From Pseudofulvimonas gallinarii (GTDB taxonomy: Bacteria; Pseudomonadota; Gammaproteobacteria; Xanthomonadales; UBA2363): a DNA stretch of 64,000 bases. Under the pieces are notes generated by a model. The model was given only the letters and a program-made list of their open reading frames with translations, was not told the DNA's origin and ran no database searches. The DNA is taken from positions 294,255 through 358,254 of the forward strand of contig NZ_SMAF01000001.1 of the NCBI RefSeq assembly GCF_004343305.1. Direction: 5' to 3'. The translations under genes were made by a program, and so were the position numbers. This document shows positions 47,310 through 56,300 of the stretch, one piece after another (the first letter of the stretch is position 1; each line of letters starts with the position of its first letter).

Positions 47310-50300
47310 ATGCCTGATCACCGTCGCAGTCGCCGCCCCTCGCGCACCCCGCGCCCGTGCGCACCCGCCTGGATGCTGGGCATTTTCCTGGCCGGCTGCG
47401 TGACCGACCTGCTGGCGGCGCCGCAGGGCACCGACTGCTCCGGCATCAGCTTTCCCTACGTGCTGTCCGGCCCCGACAATGCCGCCCGGATCGCCGAGCT
47501 GCGCCAGGCCATCGAGTGCGCCGAAGCCAACGCCACGGCCGATGTGATCGACCTGGGCGGTACCACGCTGCTGTTCATCAACGCCGACCCCAGCTCCGGC
47601 GACACCGCCCTGCCGAACATCGCCAGCGCGATCACCCTGCGTAACGGCACCCTTCAACGTGACGCGGCGGCGGCGGAATTCCGCCTGCTGACCATCGAGG
47701 GCCCGGGCGAATTCCGCGGCGAGACATTGACCTTCCGCAACGGCCTCTCTCACGCCGGTGGCGCCATCTACAACTCCGGGGTGATGGAACTGCGCGACGT
47801 CGAGTTCATCAACAACGGCGACCGCGCCCTGACCGCGGAAGGCGGCGCGATCTTCCACGGCGCCATGGATCCGCTGCGCATCATCGACAGCCGGTTCGTG
47901 GGCAATGCGGCGACATCGGGCGGCGCGGTGTTCGTGAGCTCCGGCGACGTCTGGATTCGCGGATCGATGCTGCAGGGCAACCAGGCCGACGAAGGCGGCG
48001 CGATTTTCAGCCAGTCGTTTTCGATCCGTCTGTTCGACAATGCTTTCCTTGGCAACCACGCACTGCGCGGTGGTGCCATCAAGACCCTCGGTGCCCGCAT
48101 TTCCGGTACGCGATTCGAGGGCAACACCGCCGACGAGCGCGGCGGTGCGATATCCATGGAAGGGGGCTTCGTGGACCTGTTCCTCGTGAACAGCCTGCTC
48201 ATCGGCAACCAGGCACCCGATGGCGCCGCGATGGTGGCCACTGGCGCCATGTCGCACCTGCACAACGTCACGATCAACGGCCATCCCGCCGGCGCCGGCA
48301 GCCTGCTCCTGAGCGATGGCGACGAGATCGTCCTCGCCAACAGCATTGCCTGGGGCAACAACGGCAGGCCACTGGGGACAGCCACCGTCCGCCACAGCCT
48401 GGTCGAGGGCGGCTACCCCGGCGGCACCAGCATCCTCGACCTTGATCCCCGCTTCGTCGATGCGGCCAATGGCGATTTCCGCCTGGCTGCGAACAGTCCC
48501 GCCATCGATGCAGGCAACAACGCCGATGTCCATGTCGACAACTGGTGGGATATCGACGACGACGGCGAGTTCGACGACGAGCTGGACGATCTGGCTGGCA
48601 ACCCGCGACGCCATGACGATGCCGGCGTGGTCGACACGGGAGTCGGCACCGCGCCGATCGTCGACCTGGGTGCCTATGAGCGCCAGACGTCCTCGAGCAC
48701 GGCCGGCATCAGCGTCAATCCGGACAGCGGACTGGTCACGACGGAGGCCGGGGGCAGCGCCACCTTTACCGTTGTGCTGGCTACCCAGCCCAGCGCGAAT
48801 GTCATCCTAGGTGTTGTCAGCAGCGACCCGAGTGAGGGCTCGGCCTCACCGGCGACGCTTGACTTCTCGCCTATCGACTGGAATGTGCCGCAGACCGTCA
48901 CGGTCACCGGCGTCGATGACTTCGTGGTCGATGGTCCCACCCTGTACGAAATCTCCGTCGCACCCGTGAGCAGCGCTGATCCCGCCTACGCCGGTGTCGA
49001 GCCGGCGATCGTCTCCGTCACCAACATCGACAACGACATCGCAAGCTTCACCATCCAGAGCGGCGCCCTGGTGACCACGGAGGCCGGTGGCACTGACACC
49101 TTTACGGTCGTTCTCAACGCCCAGCCCAGTGCGGACGTCATCTTCGACCTGTCGAGCACTGATCCGGGCGAAGGCATGCCTTCGCCGGCCAGCCTCGTGT
49201 TCACGCCGGGCAACTGGAACGTGGCGCAGACCGCTACTGTCACCGGTGTGGATGACTTCGTGGTCGATGGAAACATCAACTACGCCATCCTCCTGTACAC
49301 CACCAGCGCCGATCCCTTGTTCAACGGCATCGGTCCGGGCGTGGCCTATGCCACCAACATGGATGACGATACGGCCGGCATCATCGTCGACCCGACCAGC
49401 GGTCTCGTCACCACCGAAGGCTTCGGCCCCACGGGCTCCCCGGGCATCGACCAGTTCAGCGTGGTGTTGACCAGCGAGCCGACCGCGGACGTGGTCATTG
49501 GCCTTTCCAGCAGCGACATGACCGAGGGGACGGTGTCGGTAGCCAGCCTCACCTTCACCGCCGCCAACTGGAACGTCGCGCAGCATGTCGATGTGTACAG
49601 CGTCGACGACTACGTGGTCGATGGCGATATCACCTACACCATCGTCACCGCTGCCGCCGTCAGCGCCGATCCGAACTACGACGGCCTCGATCCTGCGGAC
49701 GTGACAGTCACCAACAGGGACAACGACACGGCGGGCATCACCATCAATCCGACCAGTGGGCTGGTGACCACCGAGGCCGGCGGCACAGCGAGTTTCACCG
49801 TGGTGCTCAACACCCAGCCCAGTGCGGACGTCACCATCGGCCTGTCCAGCAGCGATACCACTGAAGGCACGGTTGCCCCGGCCAGCCTGACCTTCACCGC
49901 CGCCAACTGGAACATCATGCAGACGGTCACCGTCACCGGCGTGGACGACAACGAGGTCGATGGCGACGTCGCCTACACGATCGTCACCGCCGCGGCGGTC
50001 AGTGCCGATCCGAACTACGACGGCCTCGATCCGGCCGATGTCTCGGTGACCAACACCGACGACGACAGCGCCGGCATCACCGTCAATCCGACCAGCGGCC
50101 TGGCAACCACCGAGGGCGGCGGCACGGCGACCTTCACCGTTGCGCTCAACAGCCAGCCGGGCGCCGATGTCGTGATCGGACTGTCCAGCAGCGATACCAC
50201 CGAAGGCACGGTCGCGCCGACGTCGCTGACCTTCACTGCCGCCAACTGGAACAACATGCAGACGGTCACCGTCACCGGCGTGGACGACAACGAGGTCGAT

Positions 50301-51875
50301 GGCGACATCGCCTACACCGTCGTCACCGCTGCCGCCGTCAGCGCCGATCCGAACTACGACGGCCTCGACCCGGCGGACGTCTCGGTGACCAACACCGACG
50401 ACGACAGCGCGGGCATTACCGTCAATCCGACCAGTGGGCTGGTGACCACCGAGGGCGGCGGCACGGCGACCTTCACCGTTGTGCTCAACAGCCAGCCGGG
50501 CGCCGATGTCGTGATCGGACTGTCCAGCAGCGATACCACCGAAGGCACGGTCGCACCGACGTCGCTGACCTTCACTGCCGCCAACTGGAACAACATGCAG
50601 ACGGTCACCGTCACCGGCGTGGACGACAACGAGGTCGATGGCGACATCGCCTATACCGTCGTCACCGCCGCGGCCGTCAGCGCCGACCCGGACTACAACG
50701 GCGTCGACCCGGATGACGTCGCCGTCACCAATATCGACGACGACAGCGCCGGCATCACCATCAACCCGACCGGTGGACTGGTCACCACCGAGGCCGGCGG
50801 CAGCGCCACCTTCACTGTCGCGCTGAACACCCAGCCGGGCGCCGATGTCGCCATCGGGCTGAGCAGCAGTGATACGACCGAGGGGACTGTTTCGCCAGGC
50901 AGCGTGACCTTCACCGCCGCCAACTGGAACGTTCCGCAGATGGTGACCGTCACTGGCGTCGACGACAACGAGGTCGATGGCGACATCACCTACACCATCG
51001 TCACCGCCGCGGCCGTCAGTGCCGATCCGGACTACAACGGCGTCGACCCGGATGACGTCGCCGTCACCAATATCGACGACGACAGCGCCGGCATCACCAT
51101 CAACCCGACCGGTGGACTGGTCACCACCGAGGCCGGCGGCAGCGCCACCTTCACTGTCGCGCTGAACACCCAGCCGGGCGCCGATGTCGCCATCGGGCTG
51201 AGCAGCAGTGATACGACCGAGGGGACTGTTTCGCCAGGCAGCGTGACCTTCACCGCCGCCAACTGGAACGTTCCGCAGATGGTGACCGTCACTGGCGTCG
51301 ACGACAACGAGGTCGATGGCGACATCACCTACACCATCGTCACCGCCGCGGCCGTCAGTGCCGATCCGGACTACAACGGCGTCGACCCGGATGACGTCGC
51401 CGTCACCAATATCGACGACGACAGCGCCGGCATCATGCTGGCGGCCAGCAGTGGCAGTCTGGTGACCTCGGAAATGGGCGACAGCGACAGCTTCACCGCG
51501 GTACTGACCACCATGCCGTCCGCTGACGTCATCCTTCCGATTGCCAGCAGTGACAGCACCGAAGGCACGGCAAGCCCGGGCTCGCTGGTCTTCACCCCGG
51601 GCAACTGGAACGTTCCCCAGACCGTCACCGTCACCGGCCTCGACGACGCGCAGATCGATGGCGACCAGGCCTACCGGATCCAGGTCGGCCCGGCATCCAG
51701 TGCGGATACCACCTACAGCGGCATGACGGCCTGGATGGATGCCGTCAACATTGACGACGATGTTGCACTGGGCAGTCCGCCGCGCCCGGTTCCGTTTGGT
51801 GGCATCTGGGTCACGCTGGTCTTGCTGCTCACCATGCTTGCGCTGGCATCAGAGACACTGGCAAGGCGCCGCTGA
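47310..51875 (+). CDS. Large surface protein: beta-helix, nine ~113-residue repeats, CTERM-like anchor
   Basis: The 1521-residue protein has an Arg-rich start and hydrophobic export signal (WMLGIFLAGC). A parallel beta-helix domain follows (about 90-440, repeated NxxGGAIxx units such as GGAIYNSGVMELRDVEF). Nine Calx-beta-like repeats of about 113 residues begin near residue 465; each has TTEAGG, NWN..QTVTVTGVDD, DGD and a DxD end. The C-terminus is a PVPFGGIW motif, a membrane helix and an Arg cluster (LARRR), resembling PEP/IPTL-CTERM sorting tails. The ATG follows GGAGAAGAG. Probably an adhesin. Confidence 0.9.
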   Translation: MPDHRRSRRPSRTPRPCAPAWMLGIFLAGCVTDLLAAPQGTDCSGISFPYVLSGPDNAARIAELRQAIECAEANATADVIDLGGTTLLFINADPSSGDTALPNIASAITLRNGTLQRDAAAAEFRLLTIEGPGEFRGETLTFRNGLSHAGGAIYNSGVMELRDVEFINNGDRALTAEGGAIFHGAMDPLRIIDSRFVGNAATSGGAVFVSSGDVWIRGSMLQGNQADEGGAIFSQSFSIRLFDNAFLGNHALRGGAIKTLGARISGTRFEGNTADERGGAISMEGGFVDLFLVNSLLIGNQAPDGAAMVATGAMSHLHNVTINGHPAGAGSLLLSDGDEIVLANSIAWGNNGRPLGTATVRHSLVEGGYPGGTSILDLDPRFVDAANGDFRLAANSPAIDAGNNADVHVDNWWDIDDDGEFDDELDDLAGNPRRHDDAGVVDTGVGTAPIVDLGAYERQTSSSTAGISVNPDSGLVTTEAGGSATFTVVLATQPSANVILGVVSSDPSEGSASPATLDFSPIDWNVPQTVTVTGVDDFVVDGPTLYEISVAPVSSADPAYAGVEPAIVSVTNIDNDIASFTIQSGALVTTEAGGTDTFTVVLNAQPSADVIFDLSSTDPGEGMPSPASLVFTPGNWNVAQTATVTGVDDFVVDGNINYAILLYTTSADPLFNGIGPGVAYATNMDDDTAGIIVDPTSGLVTTEGFGPTGSPGIDQFSVVLTSEPTADVVIGLSSSDMTEGTVSVASLTFTAANWNVAQHVDVYSVDDYVVDGDITYTIVTAAAVSADPNYDGLDPADVTVTNRDNDTAGITINPTSGLVTTEAGGTASFTVVLNTQPSADVTIGLSSSDTTEGTVAPASLTFTAANWNIMQTVTVTGVDDNEVDGDVAYTIVTAAAVSADPNYDGLDPADVSVTNTDDDSAGITVNPTSGLATTEGGGTATFTVALNSQPGADVVIGLSSSDTTEGTVAPTSLTFTAANWNNMQTVTVTGVDDNEVDGDIAYTVVTAAAVSADPNYDGLDPADVSVTNTDDDSAGITVNPTSGLVTTEGGGTATFTVVLNSQPGADVVIGLSSSDTTEGTVAPTSLTFTAANWNNMQTVTVTGVDDNEVDGDIAYTVVTAAAVSADPDYNGVDPDDVAVTNIDDDSAGITINPTGGLVTTEAGGSATFTVALNTQPGADVAIGLSSSDTTEGTVSPGSVTFTAANWNVPQMVTVTGVDDNEVDGDITYTIVTAAAVSADPDYNGVDPDDVAVTNIDDDSAGITINPTGGLVTTEAGGSATFTVALNTQPGADVAIGLSSSDTTEGTVSPGSVTFTAANWNVPQMVTVTGVDDNEVDGDITYTIVTAAAVSADPDYNGVDPDDVAVTNIDDDSAGIMLAASSGSLVTSEMGDSDSFTAVLTTMPSADVILPIASSDSTEGTASPGSLVFTPGNWNVPQTVTVTGLDDAQIDGDQAYRIQVGPASSADTTYSGMTAWMDAVNIDDDVALGSPPRPVPFGGIWVTLVLLLTMLALASETLARRR
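48703..51760 (+). repeat. Nine tandem ~339-bp coding repeats
   Basis: Units begin near 48703, 49038, 49375, 49732, 50071, 50410, 50749, 51088 and 51427. Copies 7 and 8 are identical over 409 bases (50688-51096 versus 51027-51435, offset 339). Copies 5 and 6 are nearly identical. The first three and the last are more divergent. Confidence 0.93.
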
Positions 51876-51883
51876 CCACCCGT

Positions 51884-51912
51884 CACGCTGCCGGCCTGGC
51901 GCCGGCAGCGTG
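51884..51912 (+). terminator. Hairpin after the repeat-protein gene
   Basis: CACGCTGCCGGC - CTGGC - GCCGGCAGCGTG is a 12-bp perfect stem nine bases after the stop. No T-run follows, so it may stabilise the mRNA end rather than terminate alone. Confidence 0.6.
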
Positions 51913-52271
51913 TCGTCACCACGCCACCGCAAGGCGAGCCTTGTCGGGCCACCGACCGGGGCGGCGTCCGGGCAGTTCACGCGGCGCGGTTCTTTTTTTC
52001 CATCCGGCAGGGCGATTCGACGCATCCACGGCCCAGGCTGAGAATCCACCGCAGCGGCATCTCGTAACGCCCGCAGGCGCGCCCACAGCGCCGCACTCCA
52101 GGGCTTCGGTCCGCTTGAAGTCATTGCCGGCCCGCCCGATTCCTGCCCCCGCCCCCACTCGGGATTCCGGCGGCGAACCCGTGCGGCGAGCGCTCACGAA
52201 GGCCATCGCCCCGCTTTCGAGGCTGTCGAATCGGCAGTTCCCCGTTCGACCAGCAATCAATCGCGGGCGAT
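51913..52271. other. Intergenic region before the DUF2075 remnant
   Basis: About 360 bases that lack a recognisable gene. It contains the presumed deletion junction that removed the N-terminal part of the DUF2075 gene (near 52265). The frame upstream of the GTG at 52272 reads on but does not resemble the family. Confidence 0.45.
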
Positions 52272-52898
52272 GTGTCCCGCGGATATCCCTTCTTCCGGGC
52301 CGAGCATGTCTCGGCCTTCGTCAAGACCGTACTCGACGGGGAACGAGCCCTTGCACGCAGCGTTCTCGCTGGATTGCTCGGCCGCTATCCGATCGCGCTC
52401 ACCCGCGACCTCGATGCTGCCCGACGCTGGATCAAGTCACACGTCCGCGGCAGTGAACGTGCGGGCCTGGTCGCGACCTCGGGCGCGATGCGACTCAAGC
52501 CGCACGCCATTGACGTGCGCGCGCCAATCAACCCGGTGCACTGGTTCCTCGGCGATGCCGACGACATCCGATCCAGCAATTTCCTGGAGGACGCGGCCAC
52601 CGAGTTCCAGGTTCAGGGCCTCGAAGTCGATTGGGCTTGCGTCAACTGGGATGCCGACCTGCGCCGCAGCGGAACCGGCTGGAGCCACCACATGTTCGCG
52701 GGCGCGAAATGGAAGAACCTCCGCGACGAATCGCGGATCAGATACCTGGTCAATGCCTATCGCGTACCGCTGACCCGCGCACGTCAAGGCATGGTGATCT
52801 TCGTGCCGCCGGGTGACGCAAGCGATGCAACCCGCCTGCCCGCGTATTACGACCCGACCTATGAGTATCTTTGCGGTCTTGGCGTGCCCGTCATCTGA
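52272..52898 (+). pseudogene. C-terminal remnant of a DUF2075 (Schlafen group 3-type helicase) protein
   Basis: The 208-residue frame (first start GTG) matches only the C-terminal third of DUF2075 ATPases: FFRAEHVSAFVKTVLDGE, RYPIALTRDLDAARRWI, NPVHWFLGDADDIRSSNFLE, TEFQVQGLEVDWACVNWDAD, RYLVNAYRVPLTRARQGMVI and a typical YEYLCGLGVPVI end. Full proteins are roughly 600 residues with a Walker A motif, which is absent here. The remaining frame is intact, so truncation may be recent. DUF2075 proteins often sit in accessory or defence islands. Confidence 0.78.
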
Positions 52899-52975
52899 CG
52901 CGCGTCGAGCGGGCGATCAAACAGCCGGATGGTCCTACCGCGCTCACGCCGGTCATACCCGCCTGCAGAGCCGCG

Positions 52976-53524
52976 TCAACCGTCGCTGCGGAGGCGATAC
53001 CGCGGCGTCATCGCCACGTTGGCCTGGTCGCTCATCAGCTGCAGCTCGCCGTCCTGGATCATGGCGGTCAGGCGCATGCCGCGCTGGAGGAGCCCGGTCG
53101 CTGCCTCCACGTCGTCAGGCGACAGGTCGATCACGGTGAGGTTGCGGAAGCGAGCCAGGCTCGATTCGATCCTGCTCCACCACACATCCGCACTGTGGCC
53201 ACCGTAGTTCACCACGATCACCTGGCCTGACCGGACGCTGGCCTTGCGGATACGGCCCTCATCAGGCTGGCCCACGAAGATCCAGCGCTCGATGTGGTCG
53301 GTGTAGTCGCGCTGCCACAGGTCGGCGTCTTCCTCGTTGCTGAGGCCGCGGCCGAACTCGAGCCGCTCGTCGGCAAACAGCGCGAAGGCAACCAGCCGCG
53401 TCATCAGCCTCGCCGGTGTTTCCGAGGGATGCTGGGCAAGGGTGAGCACATGGACGGCGTAGTAATGCCGGTCCATGTCGGTGACTTGCAGTTCCACCTT
53501 GTAGATCGTCGAGCTGGGAGTCAT
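52976..53524 (-). CDS. yaeQ: YaeQ family protein
   Basis: The 182-residue protein matches YaeQ: TIYKVELQVTDMDRHYYAVH at the start, HPSETPARLMTRLVAFALFA, LWQRDYTDHIERWIFVGQPD and GLLQRGMRLTAMIQDGELQL. YaeQ has a PD-(D/E)XK-like fold and was reported as a suppressor affecting transcription elongation, but its role is unclear. The ATG at 53524 is standard. Convergent with the DUF2075 remnant. Confidence 0.93.
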   Translation of the reverse strand: MTPSSTIYKVELQVTDMDRHYYAVHVLTLAQHPSETPARLMTRLVAFALFADERLEFGRGLSNEEDADLWQRDYTDHIERWIFVGQPDEGRIRKASVRSGQVIVVNYGGHSADVWWSRIESSLARFRNLTVIDLSPDDVEAATGLLQRGMRLTAMIQDGELQLMSDQANVAMTPRYRLRSDG

Positions 53525-54217
53525 GTTGCTACCGGGAATGGGCAGGAGGAACAGCGGAACGGACGCCCTCCGTAATCCGACATGATGACGACCGGTGGGA
53601 TTTCCAGCGCCGGCCCGGACAGATCCTGTGCACCGGTTGACCTCGGGAAGCGGAGTCTAGCGCCTCTGCCAGTCACGCACCGGCACGGATGTGATCGAAC
53701 GGCCAGGCCTTCGCCAGTGATGGCCATCATCCCTGTACAACCGGCGTGACAACCCGGGCATCCGCCTTCCAGGCCAGCGGCCTTCACGACAGCCTCTCTG
53801 GATGGATGTCGCCTGAACGCTGAAGCGCCCGGGAAACAGAACGGGTCTGACAGGTGACGCACAACGTCGATTCGCCACGCTCGCCGAAGAGGGCGCCAGA
53901 CTGGTCGGCAGATTGGGCTTCCACCCGCGCGATACGCGCAACGACGGGCGTCTGGAAGGGCTGCCCCAGCTTTGCACCGGCCACCACCTTGGACATGATG
54001 CGGACGCCCGCGACATTGGCGGATCCCCCATCGGGCCGGCCGATCTGGCGCGCACGCCTTCAGTCGTGTCAACCCCGACCGGGACGGGTCCGCAACCTCC
54101 GTGCGACGCAGCAGACCGATTACGGTGAACGTCCGGCGCCATGGCGGGCCGGAAACAAGGTGCCGGCGCCTGCCCTCGAAATGGCGTTCAAGAGCAGGCA
54201 GGCGCCGGCGTTGCAAC
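53525..54217. other. Long gene-poor region
   Basis: About 690 bases with no confidently supported gene. One minus-strand ORF, 53784-53996 (70 residues, starting MSKVVAGAKLGQPFQTPVV), has good third-position GC and two Cys in CVTC but no family I know. It may be a small gene or chance. Confidence 0.4.
54162..54209 (-). terminator. 13-bp inverted repeat after the TonB receptor
   Basis: GCCGGCGCCTGCC and GGCAGGCGCCGGC are perfect inverted repeats separated by 22 bases, starting nine bases after the receptor stop on the minus strand. It may be a terminator-like or mRNA-stabilising hairpin; there is no T-run. Confidence 0.5.
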
Positions 54218-56116
54218 TCAGCGGCTGGACCAGCGCAGGTTGAAGCCGACACTGCGCTCCGGTGCCAGTGCCGACAGCTCGTCCGCGGTCGCGAAGTAGG
54301 TCTTGTCCAGCGCGTTGCGGGCGTAAAGCTGCAAGTTCCAGTGCTTGCCCAGCGGCAGCTTGTAATCGACGTCGACGAGGTCCACCGATGCGCGTTCGAC
54401 TTCCTCGAAGCCCGGGCGATCCATGCGTGCGCGGTGCTGGTAGAGCAGACCCAGCGAGCCCGGGCCCAGCGCATAACGCGCATCGAAGGTAAAGGTGACC
54501 GGGGGCGCGCCATAAAGCGGCTCGCCGGTCAGCTCGTTCTTGCTGCGGACGACCGCTGCACTGGCCGACAGCTGCAGCGCCTCGGTGGCACGTACGCCGA
54601 CAGCCACTTCGAAGCCATGCAGCTGCGCCTCGCCGACGTTGGTGTAGCCATTCACGCCGGGCGCGACTTCGTAGAGCTGGATCAGGTCTTCGACATCGGT
54701 TCGCCACAGGTTGGCCTGCGCATGCCAGCGCCCCAGGTTCAGGCCGTAGCCGAGATCGATGCCCAGCGAGTGCTCCGAATCCAGGTCCGGATTGCCGACG
54801 ATCTCGCCCTGCGCGGTGACGCCGGTGTAGAAGCGTTCTTCAAGCGTCGGGAAACGGTAGCCTGAGGCGAGGTTCAGGCTGAGCCGCTGCGCCGGATCGA
54901 TATTCCAGACACCGCCGAGGTTGAAGGCGGTGTCGGAACTGCTGGAGCTGGCGCCGCTCAACGACTGGCTGACGCGGCTGGTGCGGACGCCGGCCTCCAG
55001 CTTGAGCTGGTCATCCAGTTGCCAGTCGACAAGGCCGAACGCCGACCACAGGTTCTCGCTGGCGTTGCGCAGGCTGTAGTTGCGATTGGCCGGCGTCTGC
55101 GTGGCGTCATAGCCGGTGACGTCGCGGCGGCCGAGGTACTCGACGCCGGCGTTGAAGGCCAGCGCACCGACCTGCCAGGTGTGCTGCGCGGTCAGGCCGT
55201 AATCGGTGCTCTCGATGTAGGCCCAGCTGTCCGGCGAGCCGGGACGCTGGTTGTAGGTCAGCAGTGACTGGTCGTGACCGGACAGGCGCAGGTCGAATCC
55301 GCCGGCATGGCTCAGGTGCAGGTTTGCCACCGTGTGGCGGTCTTCGGGATAGGTGGTGTCCCGCTGTGGGTAGCGGCTGTTGGACTTGCCGATATCGGTG
55401 GTGCGCGAAGGAATCAGCGAGGCCTCGAACAGGTAGTCGCCGAACAGGTGCTGCCACTGCAGGGTGGCGCTGTCACGGCGGTAGCTGGTGTTCAGGGGCG
55501 TGCCATCGGCGGCTTCGGTGTCGCCGGCGCGGCGGCGCGCGACGCCGATCGACAATGACTCGTTGCCATGCCCGGCCATCAGCAGGGTTTCGTCGCCGGA
55601 ATCGGCATAACCGGCGGTGATCTCGCTGCCGTCGAACCAGTGCGGTGCGATCGAGATCGCGCCGCCGAGGGCACCCGGCCCGAAATGCACGGTGGCGGGA
55701 CCGCGGGTCACGCTCATCGCGCCGAGCAGGGCCGGTTCCACGAACGAGATCGGCACGCCGGCACGGCGCTGCGCGGTGATCGGCATGCCGTCGAACAGCA
55801 CCAGGATGCCGTTGGCGGTACTGCCGCGGATGGAGAAGGTTTCGAAGGCGCCGTTCTGGCCCGTGGCACCGACGCCGGGAATGCGGACCAGCAGGTCCTG
55901 CACGTCGACCTGGGCGCCGGGACTCTCGCGCCAGCTGATCTGGTCGGTGCTGAGGGTGTCGGGCACATCCGAGACGGTTCCTTGCGCCACGACCTCGACC
56001 TTGTCCAGTTCCCGCGCGGAATCCATGGATGTGCCGGCGGAGGCCCGGGCCGACATCGGCAGGGTCAACGTGGCGAGGGCGGTGAGCAGGGCGTGGGACA
56101 GGGGTTTCAGGCGCAT
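54218..56116 (-). CDS. TonB-dependent outer-membrane receptor
   Basis: The 632-residue protein has a signal peptide (1-25), a TonB-box-like start (ELDKVEVVAQG), a plug domain (about 45-150, VDVQDLLVRIPGVGATGQNG, FSIRGSTANGILVLFDG) and a 22-strand barrel ending in FNLRWSSR, the usual C-terminal aromatic-rich strand. Substrate unknown; length and plug are compatible with BtuB-like or small siderophore receptors. No riboswitch is seen in the short upstream gap. Divergent from a two-component system. Confidence 0.92.
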   Translation of the reverse strand: MRLKPLSHALLTALATLTLPMSARASAGTSMDSARELDKVEVVAQGTVSDVPDTLSTDQISWRESPGAQVDVQDLLVRIPGVGATGQNGAFETFSIRGSTANGILVLFDGMPITAQRRAGVPISFVEPALLGAMSVTRGPATVHFGPGALGGAISIAPHWFDGSEITAGYADSGDETLLMAGHGNESLSIGVARRRAGDTEAADGTPLNTSYRRDSATLQWQHLFGDYLFEASLIPSRTTDIGKSNSRYPQRDTTYPEDRHTVANLHLSHAGGFDLRLSGHDQSLLTYNQRPGSPDSWAYIESTDYGLTAQHTWQVGALAFNAGVEYLGRRDVTGYDATQTPANRNYSLRNASENLWSAFGLVDWQLDDQLKLEAGVRTSRVSQSLSGASSSSSDTAFNLGGVWNIDPAQRLSLNLASGYRFPTLEERFYTGVTAQGEIVGNPDLDSEHSLGIDLGYGLNLGRWHAQANLWRTDVEDLIQLYEVAPGVNGYTNVGEAQLHGFEVAVGVRATEALQLSASAAVVRSKNELTGEPLYGAPPVTFTFDARYALGPGSLGLLYQHRARMDRPGFEEVERASVDLVDVDYKLPLGKHWNLQLYARNALDKTYFATADELSALAPERSVGFNLRWSSR

Positions 56117-56300
56117 GGTGCGGACACTTGGGGTGAAAGATCGCGGAGTCTAGAAGTGCCTGCCGGGCTTGGCATCCACCTCTGGTAGGAGGTCCGCGGC
56201 GGATCGAGGCGGTAGCCGATTGTTGCGGCCATGCCCGCTCGGGCTATGCTGGCCGCCGCTGCACGTCGGGTGCGGCGATTCCCGGGATGTCGGAGCGGTG

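Noticed and set aside
54218..56300. Cobalamin riboswitch before the TonB receptor
   Set aside because: The gap upstream is under 200 bases and I see no B12-box-like sequence.
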